Below, piece after piece: positions 43,714 through 53,662 of a DNA stretch of 64,000 nt. Source of the stretch: Thiomicrorhabdus immobilis (GTDB lineage Bacteria; Pseudomonadota; Gammaproteobacteria; Thiomicrospirales; Thiomicrospiraceae); NCBI RefSeq assembly GCF_021654855.1, contig NZ_AP024202.1:1240001-1304000 (forward strand). Reading direction: 5' to 3'. A model generated the notes under the pieces. The model ran no database searches. It was given only the letters and a program-made list of their open reading frames with translations, and was not told the origin of the DNA. Position 1 is the first letter of the stretch. Each line of letters opens with the position of its first letter. Position numbers and translations under genes: made by a program.

Positions 43714-44838
43714 ATGAAATCAAAAAATCCGCTGTTTTGTGATCAGGTTCAACCTCAGGTTTTAGGGATTCACCCTTATATTCCTGGTAAACCGGTCAGT
43801 GAATTGCAACGTGAATTAGGTCTGCAAAACATTACTAAACTGGCTTCTAATGAAAATCCGTTAGGTGCGAGTCCAAAGGTCATTGAGGCGATACAGGCTG
43901 AGTTGGTTGATATTGCCCGTTATCCTGATGGCAGTGCTTACGCTTTAAAGCACACTTTAGCTGAGTTCTTAGGTGTGCAGGCTAGTCAGCTGGTCATTGG
44001 TAATGGCTCGAATGAAGTGCTTGAATTGGTGGCGCGCGTTTTTGCCGGGCCAGAAGATGAAATCATCTATTCGCAATATGCTTTTGCGGTTTATCCTATT
44101 TCTGCCCAAGTAGTTGGTGCAACCGGTGTAGAAGTTCCGGCTAAAGATTGGGGGCATGATTTATCGGCCATGTTGGCGGCTGTTACCGACAAAACCAAGG
44201 TTATTTATTTAGCTAACCCTAATAATCCAACAGGTACGTTTTTTAGCAAACAAGCGTGGCAAGCTTTTATTGAAAAGGTTCCGCAAAATATCATTGTGGT
44301 TTTGGATGAGGCGTATGTTGAATATGCGCAATCTTTTTTAGATGCGGATGTTTTCTTTAATGGTGTTGATTACATTGATGACTACCCAAACCTACTGGTT
44401 TCACGTACTTTTTCTAAAGCTTATGGTCTAGCCTCTTTGCGAATTGGTTATATGGTGGGAAACCCAGAAACCATTCAGTATATCAACCAAGTACGTGAGC
44501 CTTTCAATGTGAATCATTATGCGCAAGTGGCCGCGCAATATGCGCTGGCAGACCAAGATTTTGTGAACGAGGCGGTGTTGGTGAACCAACAAGGTATGCG
44601 TCAAGTGATTGAGGTTTTGGAAGAGCTTGATATTCAATACATTCCTTCAATTGGGAATTTTGTGTGCATCGATTTGGGTGAAGCCGCTTTGGAATACAAT
44701 CAGAAATTACTGAAAGAAGGTGTGATTGTGCGACCAGTGGCCAATTACGGTATGACAAATTATTTACGTATCTCGATTGGTACTCAGGTCGAAAACCAAT
44801 ACTTTATCGATGCTTTAAAAAAGGTGTATCAGCCATAA
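43714..44838 (+). CDS. hisC: Histidinol-phosphate aminotransferase (HisC2 type)
   Basis: A PLP aminotransferase of 374 residues. Visible motifs are LASNENPLGASP near 45, NPNNPTG near 170, and the PLP lysine in SRTFSKAYGLASLRIGY near 235. Its place between pheA and tyrA suggests it also or mainly serves as an aromatic aminotransferase, as proposed for HisC2 in Pseudomonas. Its stop codon overlaps the tyrA start (TAATG). Confidence 0.93.
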   Translation: MKSKNPLFCDQVQPQVLGIHPYIPGKPVSELQRELGLQNITKLASNENPLGASPKVIEAIQAELVDIARYPDGSAYALKHTLAEFLGVQASQLVIGNGSNEVLELVARVFAGPEDEIIYSQYAFAVYPISAQVVGATGVEVPAKDWGHDLSAMLAAVTDKTKVIYLANPNNPTGTFFSKQAWQAFIEKVPQNIIVVLDEAYVEYAQSFLDADVFFNGVDYIDDYPNLLVSRTFSKAYGLASLRIGYMVGNPETIQYINQVREPFNVNHYAQVAAQYALADQDFVNEAVLVNQQGMRQVIEVLEELDIQYIPSIGNFVCIDLGEAALEYNQKLLKEGVIVRPVANYGMTNYLRISIGTQVENQYFIDALKKVYQP

Positions 44839-45710
44839 TGAGTGCAATATTAAATAAGGTCACCATTATCGGGGTTGGTTTGATTGGCGGTTCGTTTGCA
44901 AAAGGAATCAAGCAAGCAGGCCTGGTAGAAGAGGTGATTGGGTTTGGTCATAACGATGCCAATTTGCAATTGGCTGTTGAATTAGGGGTAATCGATTCCT
45001 TCACCACCGATATGGCTGAGGCAGTTGATGGCAGTGATTTGGTGTTTCTGGCCGTGCCTTTAGGGGCGATGAAAACCGTACTTGCGGAGATGAAGCCATA
45101 TCTGTCGTCTAAAACGATTATTACCGATGGCGGTAGCGCAAAAAGCAGTGTCATACTCTCGGCTCAAGAGGTATTTGGCGAACTTCCCGAAAACTTTGTT
45201 CCAGGGCATCCGATTGCGGGTAAAGAGAAAAGCGGGGTCGCGGCTGCGGATGAGGCTTTATATGTCAATCATCGTGTAATCCTTACGCCAACAGAAAAAA
45301 CGGCGCTATCGGCTTTAGCGGTTGTTAAGCAGCTTTGGTTGGCTTTAGGTGCTAATGTTGAGGTGATGAATGCCCAACAGCATGATGAAATTTTTGCAGC
45401 GACCAGCCATTTGCCGCACTTATTGGCGTTTGCCTTAGTGGATATGTTGAATGAGCATGAAGAATTGGGCGATGTATTTAAGTATACGGCTGGCGGTTTT
45501 AGGGATTTTACCCGTATCGCTTCGAGTGATGCGGTTATGTGGCGTGATATTGTCATGTATAATTCAACCGCCATTGCAAAATGGCTAAAATATTACGGGC
45601 AGGCCATTACCGAGTTAACCGAATTAGTTGAGAATAAAGATGCCCAGGCTTTATACACTTTATTTGATGAAGCAAAAAAAGCGCGCGATAAACATATTGT
45701 GCAAAAGTAA
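44838..45710 (+). CDS. tyrA: Prephenate dehydrogenase TyrA
   Basis: Oxidative decarboxylation of prephenate in tyrosine synthesis. The 290 residues show the NAD-binding motif GVGLIGGSFAKGIK (12-25), the catalytic-region PGHPIAGKEKSG (about 117-128) and the helical C-terminal dimer domain. Unlike in Pseudomonas, it is a separate protein, not fused to AroA. A one-mismatch relative of the iterated palindrome occurs at about 44916. Confidence 0.93.
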   Translation: MSAILNKVTIIGVGLIGGSFAKGIKQAGLVEEVIGFGHNDANLQLAVELGVIDSFTTDMAEAVDGSDLVFLAVPLGAMKTVLAEMKPYLSSKTIITDGGSAKSSVILSAQEVFGELPENFVPGHPIAGKEKSGVAAADEALYVNHRVILTPTEKTALSALAVVKQLWLALGANVEVMNAQQHDEIFAATSHLPHLLAFALVDMLNEHEELGDVFKYTAGGFRDFTRIASSDAVMWRDIVMYNSTAIAKWLKYYGQAITELTELVENKDAQALYTLFDEAKKARDKHIVQK

Positions 45711-45773
45711 TTCTCCAAGACAAATATATTCAGAATCAAACACGTAATCTAAAAAACGAAAGAACAGTAAATT

Positions 45774-47114
45774 ATGTCAAATGTAAAATTCAAAGTACAA
45801 CCTGGTGGCACAATAAAAGGGCGTATTCGTGTGCCTGGCGACAAATCCATCTCTCACAGAAGCATTATGTTGGGTGCTTTAGCCGAGGGAACAACAACGG
45901 TAACCGGTTTTTTAGAAGGTGCTGATGCGTTGGCGACCCTGCAAGCGTTTCGTGAGATGGGGGTTGAGATCGAAGGCCCAAATAACGGTAATGTGACTAT
46001 TCATGGCGTGGGTTTACGCGGCCTTAAAAAACCGAATAAACCGATGGATATGGGGAATTCAGGTACCTCTACACGTTTATTAGCGGGCATTTTGGCAGGG
46101 CAAAATTTTGATTGCGAGTTGATTGGCGATGCGTCACTTTCTAAACGACCAATGAAACGTGTTACTGATCCATTAAGATTAATGGGTGCAGAGATCGAAA
46201 CTTCAGAAGGCGGTACTTTGCCAATGATAATCAAAGGTACCGGTAAAGCTCTCAAGGCCATCGACTACACCTTGCCGATGGCGAGTGCCCAGGTTAAGTC
46301 TTGTGTATTGTTGGCAGGTTTGTTTGCCGAAGGTCAAACTTGTGCGCTGGAGCCAGCTCCAACACGCGACCATACCGAGCGTATGCTGAACGGCTTTGGT
46401 TATGAGGTGCAGTCTGAGAAGTTGGACAATCAGCGAATGAAAGCTTGTTTGAAAGGTGGAGGCAAGTTAACTGCTCGCCATATAGATGTACCTTCGGACA
46501 TCTCTTCGGCCGCTTTCTTCATGGCGGCTGCAGCAGTTTCTAAAGGCTCAGACCTGGTTATCGAACACGTTGGCATGAATCCGACTCGTGTCGGGATTGT
46601 CGATATATTAAAGTTGATGGGTGCGGACATTCAGCTGGAAAACTTCCATGAAGTGGGCGGCGAGCCCGTTGCTGATGTGCACATTCGTTATGCACCTCTT
46701 AAAGGGATTCACATTCCAGAAGAGTTAGTTGCTTTGGCGATTGACGAGTTTCCGGTTCTATTTGTTGTGGCGGCCACTGCCGAAGGTCAGACAGTGTTAA
46801 CCGGAGCGGAAGAGTTACGTGTCAAAGAATCGGACAGAATCCAGGTTATGGCGGATGCTTTAATTGCGGTCGGTGTGGATGCTCAGCCTACACCAGACGG
46901 TATGATTATCAATGGTGGTGTTCAGCAACCGCAAAATGCAGAGATTCAAAGTCATCATGATCACCGTATCTCAATGGCAATGACGATTGCTGGCTTAAAT
47001 GCGGTTTCTGAAATTGTGATAGACGATTGCGCCAATGTTAATACTTCATTCCCGATTTTTGTTGATTTAATCAATCAAGTAGGCATGACGGTTGACGTCA
47101 TTGAGGAAGCTTAA
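45774..47114 (+). CDS. aroA: 3-phosphoshikimate 1-carboxyvinyltransferase (EPSP synthase)
   Basis: Joins shikimate 3-phosphate and phosphoenolpyruvate. The 446 residues include the two family signatures: PGDKSISHRSIMLGALAEG (about 19-37) and GNSGTSTRLLAGIL, plus RVKESDRI near 350. It ends one base before cmk starts, so the two are tightly coupled. Confidence 0.97.
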   Translation: MSNVKFKVQPGGTIKGRIRVPGDKSISHRSIMLGALAEGTTTVTGFLEGADALATLQAFREMGVEIEGPNNGNVTIHGVGLRGLKKPNKPMDMGNSGTSTRLLAGILAGQNFDCELIGDASLSKRPMKRVTDPLRLMGAEIETSEGGTLPMIIKGTGKALKAIDYTLPMASAQVKSCVLLAGLFAEGQTCALEPAPTRDHTERMLNGFGYEVQSEKLDNQRMKACLKGGGKLTARHIDVPSDISSAAFFMAAAAVSKGSDLVIEHVGMNPTRVGIVDILKLMGADIQLENFHEVGGEPVADVHIRYAPLKGIHIPEELVALAIDEFPVLFVVAATAEGQTVLTGAEELRVKESDRIQVMADALIAVGVDAQPTPDGMIINGGVQQPQNAEIQSHHDHRISMAMTIAGLNAVSEIVIDDCANVNTSFPIFVDLINQVGMTVDVIEEA

Positions 47115-47115
47115 C

Positions 47116-47784
47116 ATGTCAAACGTACCTGTAATTACCATTGATGGTCCTAGTGGTGTAGGTAAAGGCACTTTAGCGCAGTACTTAACATGTAAAACCG
47201 GGTTTCATTTATTGGACAGCGGGGCAATTTACCGTGCTTTAGCGTTTGGCGCGGTTAAAAACGCTATCGCTTTGGATGATGTACCAGGCCTGGTTAAACT
47301 TGCTGAGACGCTTCCAGTAGAATTTAAAGCAACCAGTATTCTTTATGAGGGTGAAGATGTCACCTCAAAAGTCAGAACGGAAGAGGTAGCGGGAGTGGCT
47401 TCAACCGTAGCGGTAATTCCTGAAGTTCGCGCCGCATTATTGCAGCGCCAAAAGGATTTTGCTGAGCTACCAGGCCTGGTAGCGGATGGTCGCGATATGG
47501 GCACCGTTGTCTTTCCAGCTTCGCCTGTTAAACTCTATTTAACTGCTTCAGCCGAAGTACGTGCAGAAAGACGTGTTAAACAGTTGAAAAACCAAGGAAT
47601 TGATGCTAACATTGCCCAGATAACTCAAGACATCAAAGAAAGGGATGAGCGAGATACCGGTCGAAAGACGGCTCCTCTTAGACCTGCAGAGGATGCGATT
47701 GTGATAGATACTTCGGATTTAGATATTCAAGAAGTCTGTCGAAAAGCAGAATCTTTGTTGTGGGAAAGAGGTTTAATGAAATAA
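47116..47784 (+). CDS. cmk: Cytidylate kinase
   Basis: Phosphorylates CMP and dCMP. I take ATG 47116 (MSNVPVITIDGPSGVGKG), the family-like start; an earlier in-frame start at 47092 would overlap aroA. The product has 222 residues: Walker A GPSGVGKGTLAQ near 10-21, LLDSGAIYRALA, and the DGRDMGTVVFP segment. Two complete copies of the iterated palindrome lie in this gene, 186 bp apart. Confidence 0.95.
   Translation: MSNVPVITIDGPSGVGKGTLAQYLTCKTGFHLLDSGAIYRALAFGAVKNAIALDDVPGLVKLAETLPVEFKATSILYEGEDVTSKVRTEEVAGVASTVAVIPEVRAALLQRQKDFAELPGLVADGRDMGTVVFPASPVKLYLTASAEVRAERRVKQLKNQGIDANIAQITQDIKERDERDTGRKTAPLRPAEDAIVIDTSDLDIQEVCRKAESLLWERGLMK
47283..47294. repeat. Iterated palindrome ACCAGGCCTGGT, copy 8
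   Basis: Inside cmk, read as part of VPGLVK. Confidence 0.9.
47469..47480. repeat. Iterated palindrome ACCAGGCCTGGT, copy 9
   Basis: Inside cmk, read as part of LPGLVA; symmetric over 16 bases (47467-47482). Confidence 0.9.
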
Positions 47785-47847
47785 ATCTTAACCCTGAATG
47801 AGTTATAAAAATCTTTTATAGTTAATTGATTTTTAAAAGTTTTTCTA

Positions 47848-47879
47848 AATCCCTGGTCTTTTTTGAGTCCGGGGATTTG
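47848..47879 (+). other. Hairpin in the rpsA leader
   Basis: AAATCCC and GGGATTT pair around an 18-base loop region. The T-run after it is poor. It may be a weak terminator for the aroA-cmk unit or a leader element of rpsA. Confidence 0.45.
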
Positions 47880-47986
47880 TATTTTCTGCTGGCTATGGGA
47901 AGCGAGCAATTATTAACTGACCCGTCTATTTACTTAAACCCCATTTGCGGTAAGTAAGCGGTATGAAAAAATTGGTAATACTATCC

Positions 47987-49645
47987 ATGAGTGAATTATC
48001 TTTCGCTGAATTATTTGAAGAATCATTTCAAGAAAAATTTAACACAGGCTCTCTAATCATCGGTACCGTTGTTGGTATTGATAAAGAAACTGTTCTTGTA
48101 GACGCTGGCATGAAGTCTGAGTCTGCTATTCCTAAGTCTCAATTCCTAGACGCAAACGGTGAACTTGAAGTTGCTGTTGGTGATGAAGTTGAAGTTTACC
48201 TAGAATCATTGGAAGATGGTTTGGGTGAAACTCGTTTATCACGTGAAAAAGCGAAGCGTGCTAAGACTTGGGATCGCCTAGAAACAGCTATGGAAGAGGG
48301 TGAAGTTGTTATCGGTCTTGTTACTGGTAAAGTTAAAGGTGGTCTTACTGTTGACGTTGAAGGCGTTCGTGGTTTCCTACCTGGTTCACTTGTGGATATC
48401 CGTCCAATTCGCGACTTCGGTTTCCTAGAAGGGAAAGAAGTAGAAATGAAACTTGTTAAGCTTGATCGTAAGCGTAACAACGTGGTTGTTTCTCGTCGTG
48501 CAGTTATCGAACAAGAAAGCTCAGCTGAGCGTGAAGCCATTCTTGCTAACATGGAAGAAGGTTCTTCACTTAAAGGTATCGTTAAGAACCTTACTGACTA
48601 CGGTGCATTCATCGATCTTGGTGGTGTTGATGGTCTTCTACACATCACTGATATGGCTTGGCGTCGTGTTAACCACCCATCTGAAATCGTACAAGTTGGT
48701 GATGAAATTGATGTTAAGGTTCTTAAGTTCGACAAAGAACGTAACCGTGTATCTCTAGGTCTTAAGCAGCTTGAAGAAGATCCTTGGGCAGATATGGTTT
48801 CTCGTTACCCAATGGGTTCTGAAGTGGCTGGTAAAGTGGCTAACATCACTGATTACGGTGCTTTCATCGAAATCGAAGATGGTATTGAAGGTTTGGTTCA
48901 CACTTCTGAATTGGATTGGACTAACCGTAACATCCACCCATCTAAAGTGGTTCACCTAGGTCAAGAAGTACGCGTTAAGATCCTTGATGTTGATCAAGAG
49001 CGTCGTCGTATCTCTCTATCTATCAAACAGTGTACTGTTAACCCATGGGAAGGTTTCTCAGCAACTCACGCTAAGGGTGACAAAATCTCTGGTAGCATCA
49101 AGTCTATCACTGATTTCGGTATCTTCATCGGTTTAGAAGGCGGTATTGATGGTCTTGTTCACCTAACTGATATCTCTTGGAATCAGCCTGGTGAAGAAGC
49201 TATCCGTGACTTCAAAAAAGGTGACGAGCTAGAAACGGTTATTCTTTCTATCGATCCAGATCGTGAGCGTATCTCTCTAGGTCTTAAGCAGTTAGAGCAA
49301 GACCCATTCGGTCAGTTCGTTGCAGACAACGGTAAAGGTGCTATTGTTACTGGTACTGTTAAATCTGTTGACGAAAAAGGTGCGGTTATCGATGTAGCTC
49401 CAGAAGTTGAAGGTTACCTTCGCGCTTCTGAGTTGATGGAAGATACTCGTGATGCTTCAAGCGTTCTTAAAGAAGGTGACGAAGTTTCTGCACGTATCAC
49501 TAACATTGATCGCAAAAACCGTTCTTTATCTTTATCTGTTAAAGCTAAAGAAGCTGCTGAAGAAGCAGAAGCAATCAAAGGGTATTCAGAGCAGCAAGCT
49601 GTTGCTGGTACTACTTTAGGTGACCTTTTCAAGGACAAAATGTAA
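47987..49645 (+). CDS. rpsA: 30S ribosomal protein S1
   Basis: Binds mRNA on the ribosome. I choose ATG 47987 ([14 protein letters not shown]), which aligns with the usual S1 start; the frame also holds an ATG at 47963, eight codons earlier. Neither has a strong ribosome binding site, which is normal for rpsA. The 552 residues carry six S1 repeats. Repeats 3-6 show the pattern [17 protein letters not shown]...HITDMAWRR, for example near residues 190 and 275. The gene sits in the usual cmk-rpsA-ihfB order. Confidence 0.96.
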   Translation: MSELSFAELFEESFQEKFNTGSLIIGTVVGIDKETVLVDAGMKSESAIPKSQFLDANGELEVAVGDEVEVYLESLEDGLGETRLSREKAKRAKTWDRLETAMEEGEVVIGLVTGKVKGGLTVDVEGVRGFLPGSLVDIRPIRDFGFLEGKEVEMKLVKLDRKRNNVVVSRRAVIEQESSAEREAILANMEEGSSLKGIVKNLTDYGAFIDLGGVDGLLHITDMAWRRVNHPSEIVQVGDEIDVKVLKFDKERNRVSLGLKQLEEDPWADMVSRYPMGSEVAGKVANITDYGAFIEIEDGIEGLVHTSELDWTNRNIHPSKVVHLGQEVRVKILDVDQERRRISLSIKQCTVNPWEGFSATHAKGDKISGSIKSITDFGIFIGLEGGIDGLVHLTDISWNQPGEEAIRDFKKGDELETVILSIDPDRERISLGLKQLEQDPFGQFVADNGKGAIVTGTVKSVDEKGAVIDVAPEVEGYLRASELMEDTRDASSVLKEGDEVSARITNIDRKNRSLSLSVKAKEAAEEAEAIKGYSEQQAVAGTTLGDLFKDKM

Positions 49646-49737
49646 TTTAAATTACATTTAGCGTCTTTCTAAAAGGGTAGCCTGTTGAATCGAACAGGCT
49701 ACACCTTGGTCTCTCTAATGTCTCTTTACATTAGATT
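49638..49737 (+). other. Three symmetric elements between rpsA and ihfB
   Basis: A 22-base palindrome spanning the rpsA stop (49638-49659), a ten-pair hairpin GTAGCCTGTT / AACAGGCTAC (49677-49702), and an eight-pair hairpin TCTAATGT / ACATTAGA (about 49716-49737). None has a clear T-run; they may end rpsA or shape the ihfB leader. Confidence 0.55.
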
Positions 49738-49781
49738 TATTGAAACTCTCTACCCAGAGAGATAAATAAGAGCAATACAAA

Positions 49782-50087
49782 ATGACCAAGTCAGAACTTA
49801 TTGAACTCATTGCAAGAAAACAAACTCAATTTGCCCAAAAGGATGTTGAGATTGCGGTGAACCAAATCGTTGATTCTATGATTGATACTTTGTCGCAAGG
49901 TGAGCGTATTGAAATACGTGGCTTTGGAAGTTTCAGTCTACATCATAGAAAGGCAAGAGTAGGTCGTAACCCTAAAACTGGGGAAACGGTTGAATTGGAT
50001 GATAAGCGTGTTCCACACTTTAAGCCTGGTAAGGCTTTAAGGGAACGTGTCGACGAATCCAAAGAGCATACTGATATCTTGCAATAA
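49782..50087 (+). CDS. ihfB: Integration host factor subunit beta
   Basis: A DNA-bending protein that pairs with IHF alpha. The 101 residues start [14 protein letters not shown] and include [20 protein letters not shown], the GRNPKTGE beta-arm tip with the intercalating Pro, and the [11 protein letters not shown] end. Those features and the position after rpsA mark it as IHF-beta rather than HU. Confidence 0.95.
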   Translation: MTKSELIELIARKQTQFAQKDVEIAVNQIVDSMIDTLSQGERIEIRGFGSFSLHHRKARVGRNPKTGETVELDDKRVPHFKPGKALRERVDESKEHTDILQ

Positions 50088-50093
50088 CAGTTA

Positions 50094-50123
50094 AAAGGGG
50101 TGAGTTTTCTCACCCCTTTTTTT
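50094..50123 (+). terminator. Rho-independent terminator after ihfB
   Basis: AAGGGGTGAG / CTCACCCCTT stem with a TTTT loop and a long T-run. Confidence 0.95.
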
Positions 50124-50171
50124 ATTTATTCCTCTATAATCTCTCTATAACTTCTTTGTAGAGATTCTTAC

Positions 50172-50513
50172 ATGTTAAAACTTATCTCGCTTCTGTTTAT
50201 CATTGCATTTCTGATAATCGGTGTTGTTTTGGGGGTATTAAATCCTGTATCTGTAGAATTAAATCTGCTCATTGTCACCTTTAATTTACCGTTAAGTGTC
50301 ATTATGGCCGCTTTGTTCATAATAGGTTTAACTGTGGGTGCGGCAATTATTTCAATGCAAGTTATTCGTTTACGCTGGATCGTTAGACAAAAAACAAAGC
50401 AAAACTTAAAACTTTCCGACCAAATCATTCAATTAAAAAAAGCCAATGTTCAGGTGAAAGAGACTTTAAATAGAGAGTCTAACGCATTGGTACAATTAGA
50501 AAACCAGAGTTAA
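50172..50513 (+). CDS. lapA: LapA-family membrane protein
   Basis: A 113-residue protein with two helices (about 1-23 and 38-64; LISLLFIIAFLIIGVVLGVL and LSVIMAALFIIGLTVGAAI) and a C-terminal coiled coil, the LapA (DUF1049) layout. In Escherichia LapA and LapB together control lipopolysaccharide synthesis through FtsH and LpxC. Here pyrF follows after two bases and lapB is not next to it. Confidence 0.85.
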   Translation: MLKLISLLFIIAFLIIGVVLGVLNPVSVELNLLIVTFNLPLSVIMAALFIIGLTVGAAIISMQVIRLRWIVRQKTKQNLKLSDQIIQLKKANVQVKETLNRESNALVQLENQS

Positions 50514-50515
50514 AT

Positions 50516-51241
50516 ATGAGTTCAAATAATCTTCCTGTTTCTTTAGACCCTAAAGTATTAGTCGCTTTAGATTTTGCTAATGCCGATGCGGCGCTCCAGT
50601 TTGTGAAAACTTTGGATAAATCAGCTTGTCGCTTAAAGGTGGGTAAAGAGTTATTTGCGGTAGCGGGGCCTGAATTTGTCAAAGCCTTAATCGAGCAAGG
50701 CTTCGATGTTTTTCTGGATTTGAAATATCATGATATTCCCAATACAGTGGCGAAAGCGGTGCAAGCTGCCGCCCGCATGGGGGTTTGGATGGTGAATGTC
50801 CATGCGCTGGGTGGCCGCAAAATGATGCAGGCCGCAAAAGATGCATTGGATGAACTAACTGATGTAGAAAGAAAGCCATTGCTTATTGCGGTGACGATTT
50901 TGACCAGCATGGAGCAGCAAGATTTAGCTGAGATTGGCTTGCAAGGCTCACCACAAGACAATGTCTTGCGTTTAGCTAAATTGGCTGAAGACTCGGGGTT
51001 GGACGGGGTTGTCTGTTCTGCTCAAGAGGCACAGCCTTTACGTCAGATTGTGAGTGAACAATTTTGCCTGGTAACGCCTGGGATTCGTCCGGCCGGTAGT
51101 GCGGTGAACGATCAAAAACGGATTATGACGCCTGCAGAGGCTATGGCTGCAGGGTCCAGTTATTTAGTGGTAGGGCGCCCGATCACTCAGTCAGACTCGC
51201 CTTTAGAAGTGTTGAAGCAAATTAATGAGAGTCTGAATTAA
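50516..51241 (+). CDS. pyrF: Orotidine 5'-phosphate decarboxylase
   Basis: The last step of UMP synthesis. The 241 residues show the catalytic DLKYHDIPNTVAKAV motif (about 66-80), VALDFANADAAL at the start, and the phosphate-binding TPGIRPAG and VVGRPIT loops at the end. It follows lapA with almost no spacing and is probably co-transcribed. Confidence 0.96.
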   Translation: MSSNNLPVSLDPKVLVALDFANADAALQFVKTLDKSACRLKVGKELFAVAGPEFVKALIEQGFDVFLDLKYHDIPNTVAKAVQAAARMGVWMVNVHALGGRKMMQAAKDALDELTDVERKPLLIAVTILTSMEQQDLAEIGLQGSPQDNVLRLAKLAEDSGLDGVVCSAQEAQPLRQIVSEQFCLVTPGIRPAGSAVNDQKRIMTPAEAMAAGSSYLVVGRPITQSDSPLEVLKQINESLN

Positions 51242-51381
51242 GCCTTCAGACAAGTCTATCAAGCTATCCGTTTAAGCTAACTTGTTTAGATTCGGTTACC
51301 ACTCTAAATAATCTTAGCTGTAGTTTTTTGGAATGCATTTAAAAAACCACGGCAAAACAAACACTTTCATGTAATTCTTAT

Positions 51382-51410
51382 TTGTATTAATCGGAAAAGT
51401 CGTTTATAAT
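51382..51410 (+). promoter_or_regulatory. Promoter of the rpsF operon
   Basis: TTGTAT (51382-51387) and TATAAT (51405-51410) with a 17-base spacer; the leader before rpsF is about 90 bases. The rest of the pyrF-rpsF gap shows nothing else. Confidence 0.75.
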
Positions 51411-51505
51411 TCGCGCCTTTCAGGCACATGTCTGAATAAATCCTTGTCTCACTGCTTATTTATATATGTCAGGAGACTGTTTTATCATCCATAAGGAGAA
51501 AATGA

Positions 51506-51871
51506 ATGCGTCATTATGAAGTCGTATTTCTAGTGCACCCTGATCAATCTGAACAGGTTCCTGCAATGCTAGAACGTTACCGTGCCCTTATCGAACAGTC
51601 TGGTGGTCAAATTCACCGTTTAGAAGACTGGGGTCGCCGTCAACTTGCTTACCTTATCAATAAGGTACACAAAGCTCATTACATCATGCTTAACATTGAG
51701 TGTACTCAAGAAGCACTTGATGAACTTGAAAATGCTTTCTACTACAACGATGCTGTTTTACGTAGCATGTTCACTAAGCAGAAAACTGCAATTACTGAAC
51801 CTTCAGTAATGGTAGCTAAGAAAGATGATCGTTCTGATAAGCGTCGCGATACTCGCGAAGATAAGGAGTAA
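51506..51871 (+). CDS. rpsF: 30S ribosomal protein S6
   Basis: 121 residues starting [19 protein letters not shown], with the S6 elements [16 protein letters not shown] and [10 protein letters not shown]. The C-terminus is a charged flexible tail. AAGGAG lies before the ATG. It is the first gene of the rpsF-rpsR-DUF2232-rplI cluster. Confidence 0.97.
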   Translation: MRHYEVVFLVHPDQSEQVPAMLERYRALIEQSGGQIHRLEDWGRRQLAYLINKVHKAHYIMLNIECTQEALDELENAFYYNDAVLRSMFTKQKTAITEPSVMVAKKDDRSDKRRDTREDKE

Positions 51872-51874
51872 GAC

Positions 51875-52102
51875 ATGGCTAGAGGATTTGGTAGAAAAAA
51901 ATTCTGTCGTTTTACCGCTGACGGCGTTAAACAAATTGATTACAAAGACTTAGATACTTTGAAAGCATATATTACTGAAACAGGTAAAATTGTTCCTAGT
52001 CGTATTACTGGAACAAGCGCTAAGTATCAGCGTCAATTAGCAACTGCAATCAAACGTGCGCGTTACATTGCATTATTGCCATACACTGATCAACACAAAT
52101 AA
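51875..52102 (+). CDS. rpsR: 30S ribosomal protein S18
   Basis: 75 residues with the S18 signature, [20 protein letters not shown] followed by [20 protein letters not shown]. It begins three bases after rpsF ends. Confidence 0.97.
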   Translation: MARGFGRKKFCRFTADGVKQIDYKDLDTLKAYITETGKIVPSRITGTSAKYQRQLATAIKRARYIALLPYTDQHK

Positions 52103-52137
52103 TTGATTTGTGGTAGATAAGAGATAACAGGAACGCA

Positions 52138-53034
52138 ATGCTAGGAATAGCCAACTACTCAATGAAAGGCCCAATGCAGGCCATTATTGCAGTCGTTTTA
52201 TTTTCAGCGTTAAGTGTTTTTTTAGCACCATTCGGAATACTGGTTGGTGCGATTATCGCCTTGGTTACTTTAAGAATTTCAGTAACAGAAGGCTTTAAAA
52301 CCCTAATTTGGGGTGTGGTTAGCAATGTCGCTCTGACGATTTTGATTTCAGGAAATTATTTTCCTGCAATGATTTCGATTATTGAGTACATGCTTCCGAT
52401 TTGGTTATTGGCGGTTGTCTTAAGACAAACCAATTCTTTAGCCTTAGCACTCCAGTTAGCTATGGTGATTACTGGTTTGAGTGTTGTCCTATTCCATATG
52501 GCAGTACCCAATCCAGTGGATTGGTGGGTCGCACTATTTAACCAATATGTTGCGCCACTATTTGAAGCTTCACAAATACCTTTTGATGCTAAGTTAATCC
52601 CTAATTTAGCAGAAATGGTAACGATGCTAATCGCTATCTTTATGATTATTCTATGGTTCTCCATTTTAATCATTGCTAGATGGTGGCAGAGTGAGCTTTA
52701 TAATCCAGGTCAGTTTAAAATTGACTTTTACCAAATATCGTTACCTAAATCGACTGCTTATACAGCGATTGTTTTAGCGATTCTTGGTCTAGTTAGTGGC
52801 GCTGAGGCAGGTTTGGTTTATGACTTGTCAGGTATCATCATCGCCGGTTTGATGTTTCAAGGCATAGCCATTGCACATCATACGGTGGCGACTAAAGAGC
52901 TTAATAAAGCTTGGTTGGTTGGGTTATATATATTGTTATTCTTATTTCCACAAGCTATGTTGATTTTAGCAACCATCGGTTTGGTAGACACTTGGGTCGA
53001 CTTTAGAAACCGATGGGAAAATGAAGAACTATAG
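52138..53034 (+). CDS. DUF2232 (YybS-like) membrane protein
   Basis: A 298-residue protein with about eight helices, lying between rpsR and rplI. That position and the hydrophobic pattern are typical of the DUF2232 family in gammaproteobacteria. The role is unknown; its conserved place in a ribosomal operon suggests a link to translation or membrane growth, but no motif shows it. Confidence 0.8.
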   Translation: MLGIANYSMKGPMQAIIAVVLFSALSVFLAPFGILVGAIIALVTLRISVTEGFKTLIWGVVSNVALTILISGNYFPAMISIIEYMLPIWLLAVVLRQTNSLALALQLAMVITGLSVVLFHMAVPNPVDWWVALFNQYVAPLFEASQIPFDAKLIPNLAEMVTMLIAIFMIILWFSILIIARWWQSELYNPGQFKIDFYQISLPKSTAYTAIVLAILGLVSGAEAGLVYDLSGIIIAGLMFQGIAIAHHTVATKELNKAWLVGLYILLFLFPQAMLILATIGLVDTWVDFRNRWENEEL

Positions 53035-53045
53035 AGGTTTAAGCT

Positions 53046-53498
53046 ATGAATGTTATTCTGCTTGAAAAAGTACAAAATCTAGGATCTTTAGGTGATCAAG
53101 TTTCAGTTAAATCTGGTTATGCTCGTAACTTTTTGATTCCTCAAGGTAAAGCAAAAGCAGCAACTAAAGAAAACGTTGCAGAATTTGAAGCTATGCGCGC
53201 TGAGCTTGAAAAAGCGGCAGCAGCTGAATTAGCAGTTGCACAAGGTGTTTACGAAAACCTAAACGGTCAAGTAGTAACTATCGAGTCAGTTGCTGGTGAT
53301 GAAGGTAAATTATTCGGTTCTATTGGTACTCAAGACATCGCTGATGCGCTTAAGGCTTCAGGATTTGAAGTTGAGCGTCGCGACGTTCGTATGCCTGAAG
53401 GTGCTCTACGTCACGTAGGTACTTATGAAATTGATGTTCAATTACACTCAGATGTAGTTGCTTCAATCACAGTAGAAATCAAAGCGTCTGCAGAGTAA
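53046..53498 (+). CDS. rplI: 50S ribosomal protein L9
   Basis: 150 residues with the L9 start [20 protein letters not shown] and the [17 protein letters not shown] signature, a long connecting helix, and a C-terminal rRNA-binding domain. It ends the ribosomal operon ahead of a terminator. Confidence 0.97.
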   Translation: MNVILLEKVQNLGSLGDQVSVKSGYARNFLIPQGKAKAATKENVAEFEAMRAELEKAAAAELAVAQGVYENLNGQVVTIESVAGDEGKLFGSIGTQDIADALKASGFEVERRDVRMPEGALRHVGTYEIDVQLHSDVVASITVEIKASAE

Positions 53499-53518
53499 TC
53501 TCTACGCTTTATCTGCTT

Positions 53519-53559
53519 AAAAAGCGGGGCGCATTCCTTAGAATGCCTCCGCTTTTTTT
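53519..53559 (+). terminator. Rho-independent terminator after rplI
   Basis: AAAAGCGG / CCGCTTTT stem with inner GCATTC / GAATGC pairing, then a T-run. Confidence 0.93.
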
Positions 53560-53662
53560 ATGTCCCGAATATTTGTTTTCTTCTCGATAAAAAAACATCG
53601 ATTGTCTTTTGTATTACTAACCAGAAGTTATAATAGTCTCTTTAAATTCCAAAATAGACTTA

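Noticed and set aside
47963-47986. Upstream start for rpsA adding eight residues
   Set aside because: The S1 family aligns from [14 protein letters not shown] at 47987; the extra residues look unrelated, though the start is not proven.
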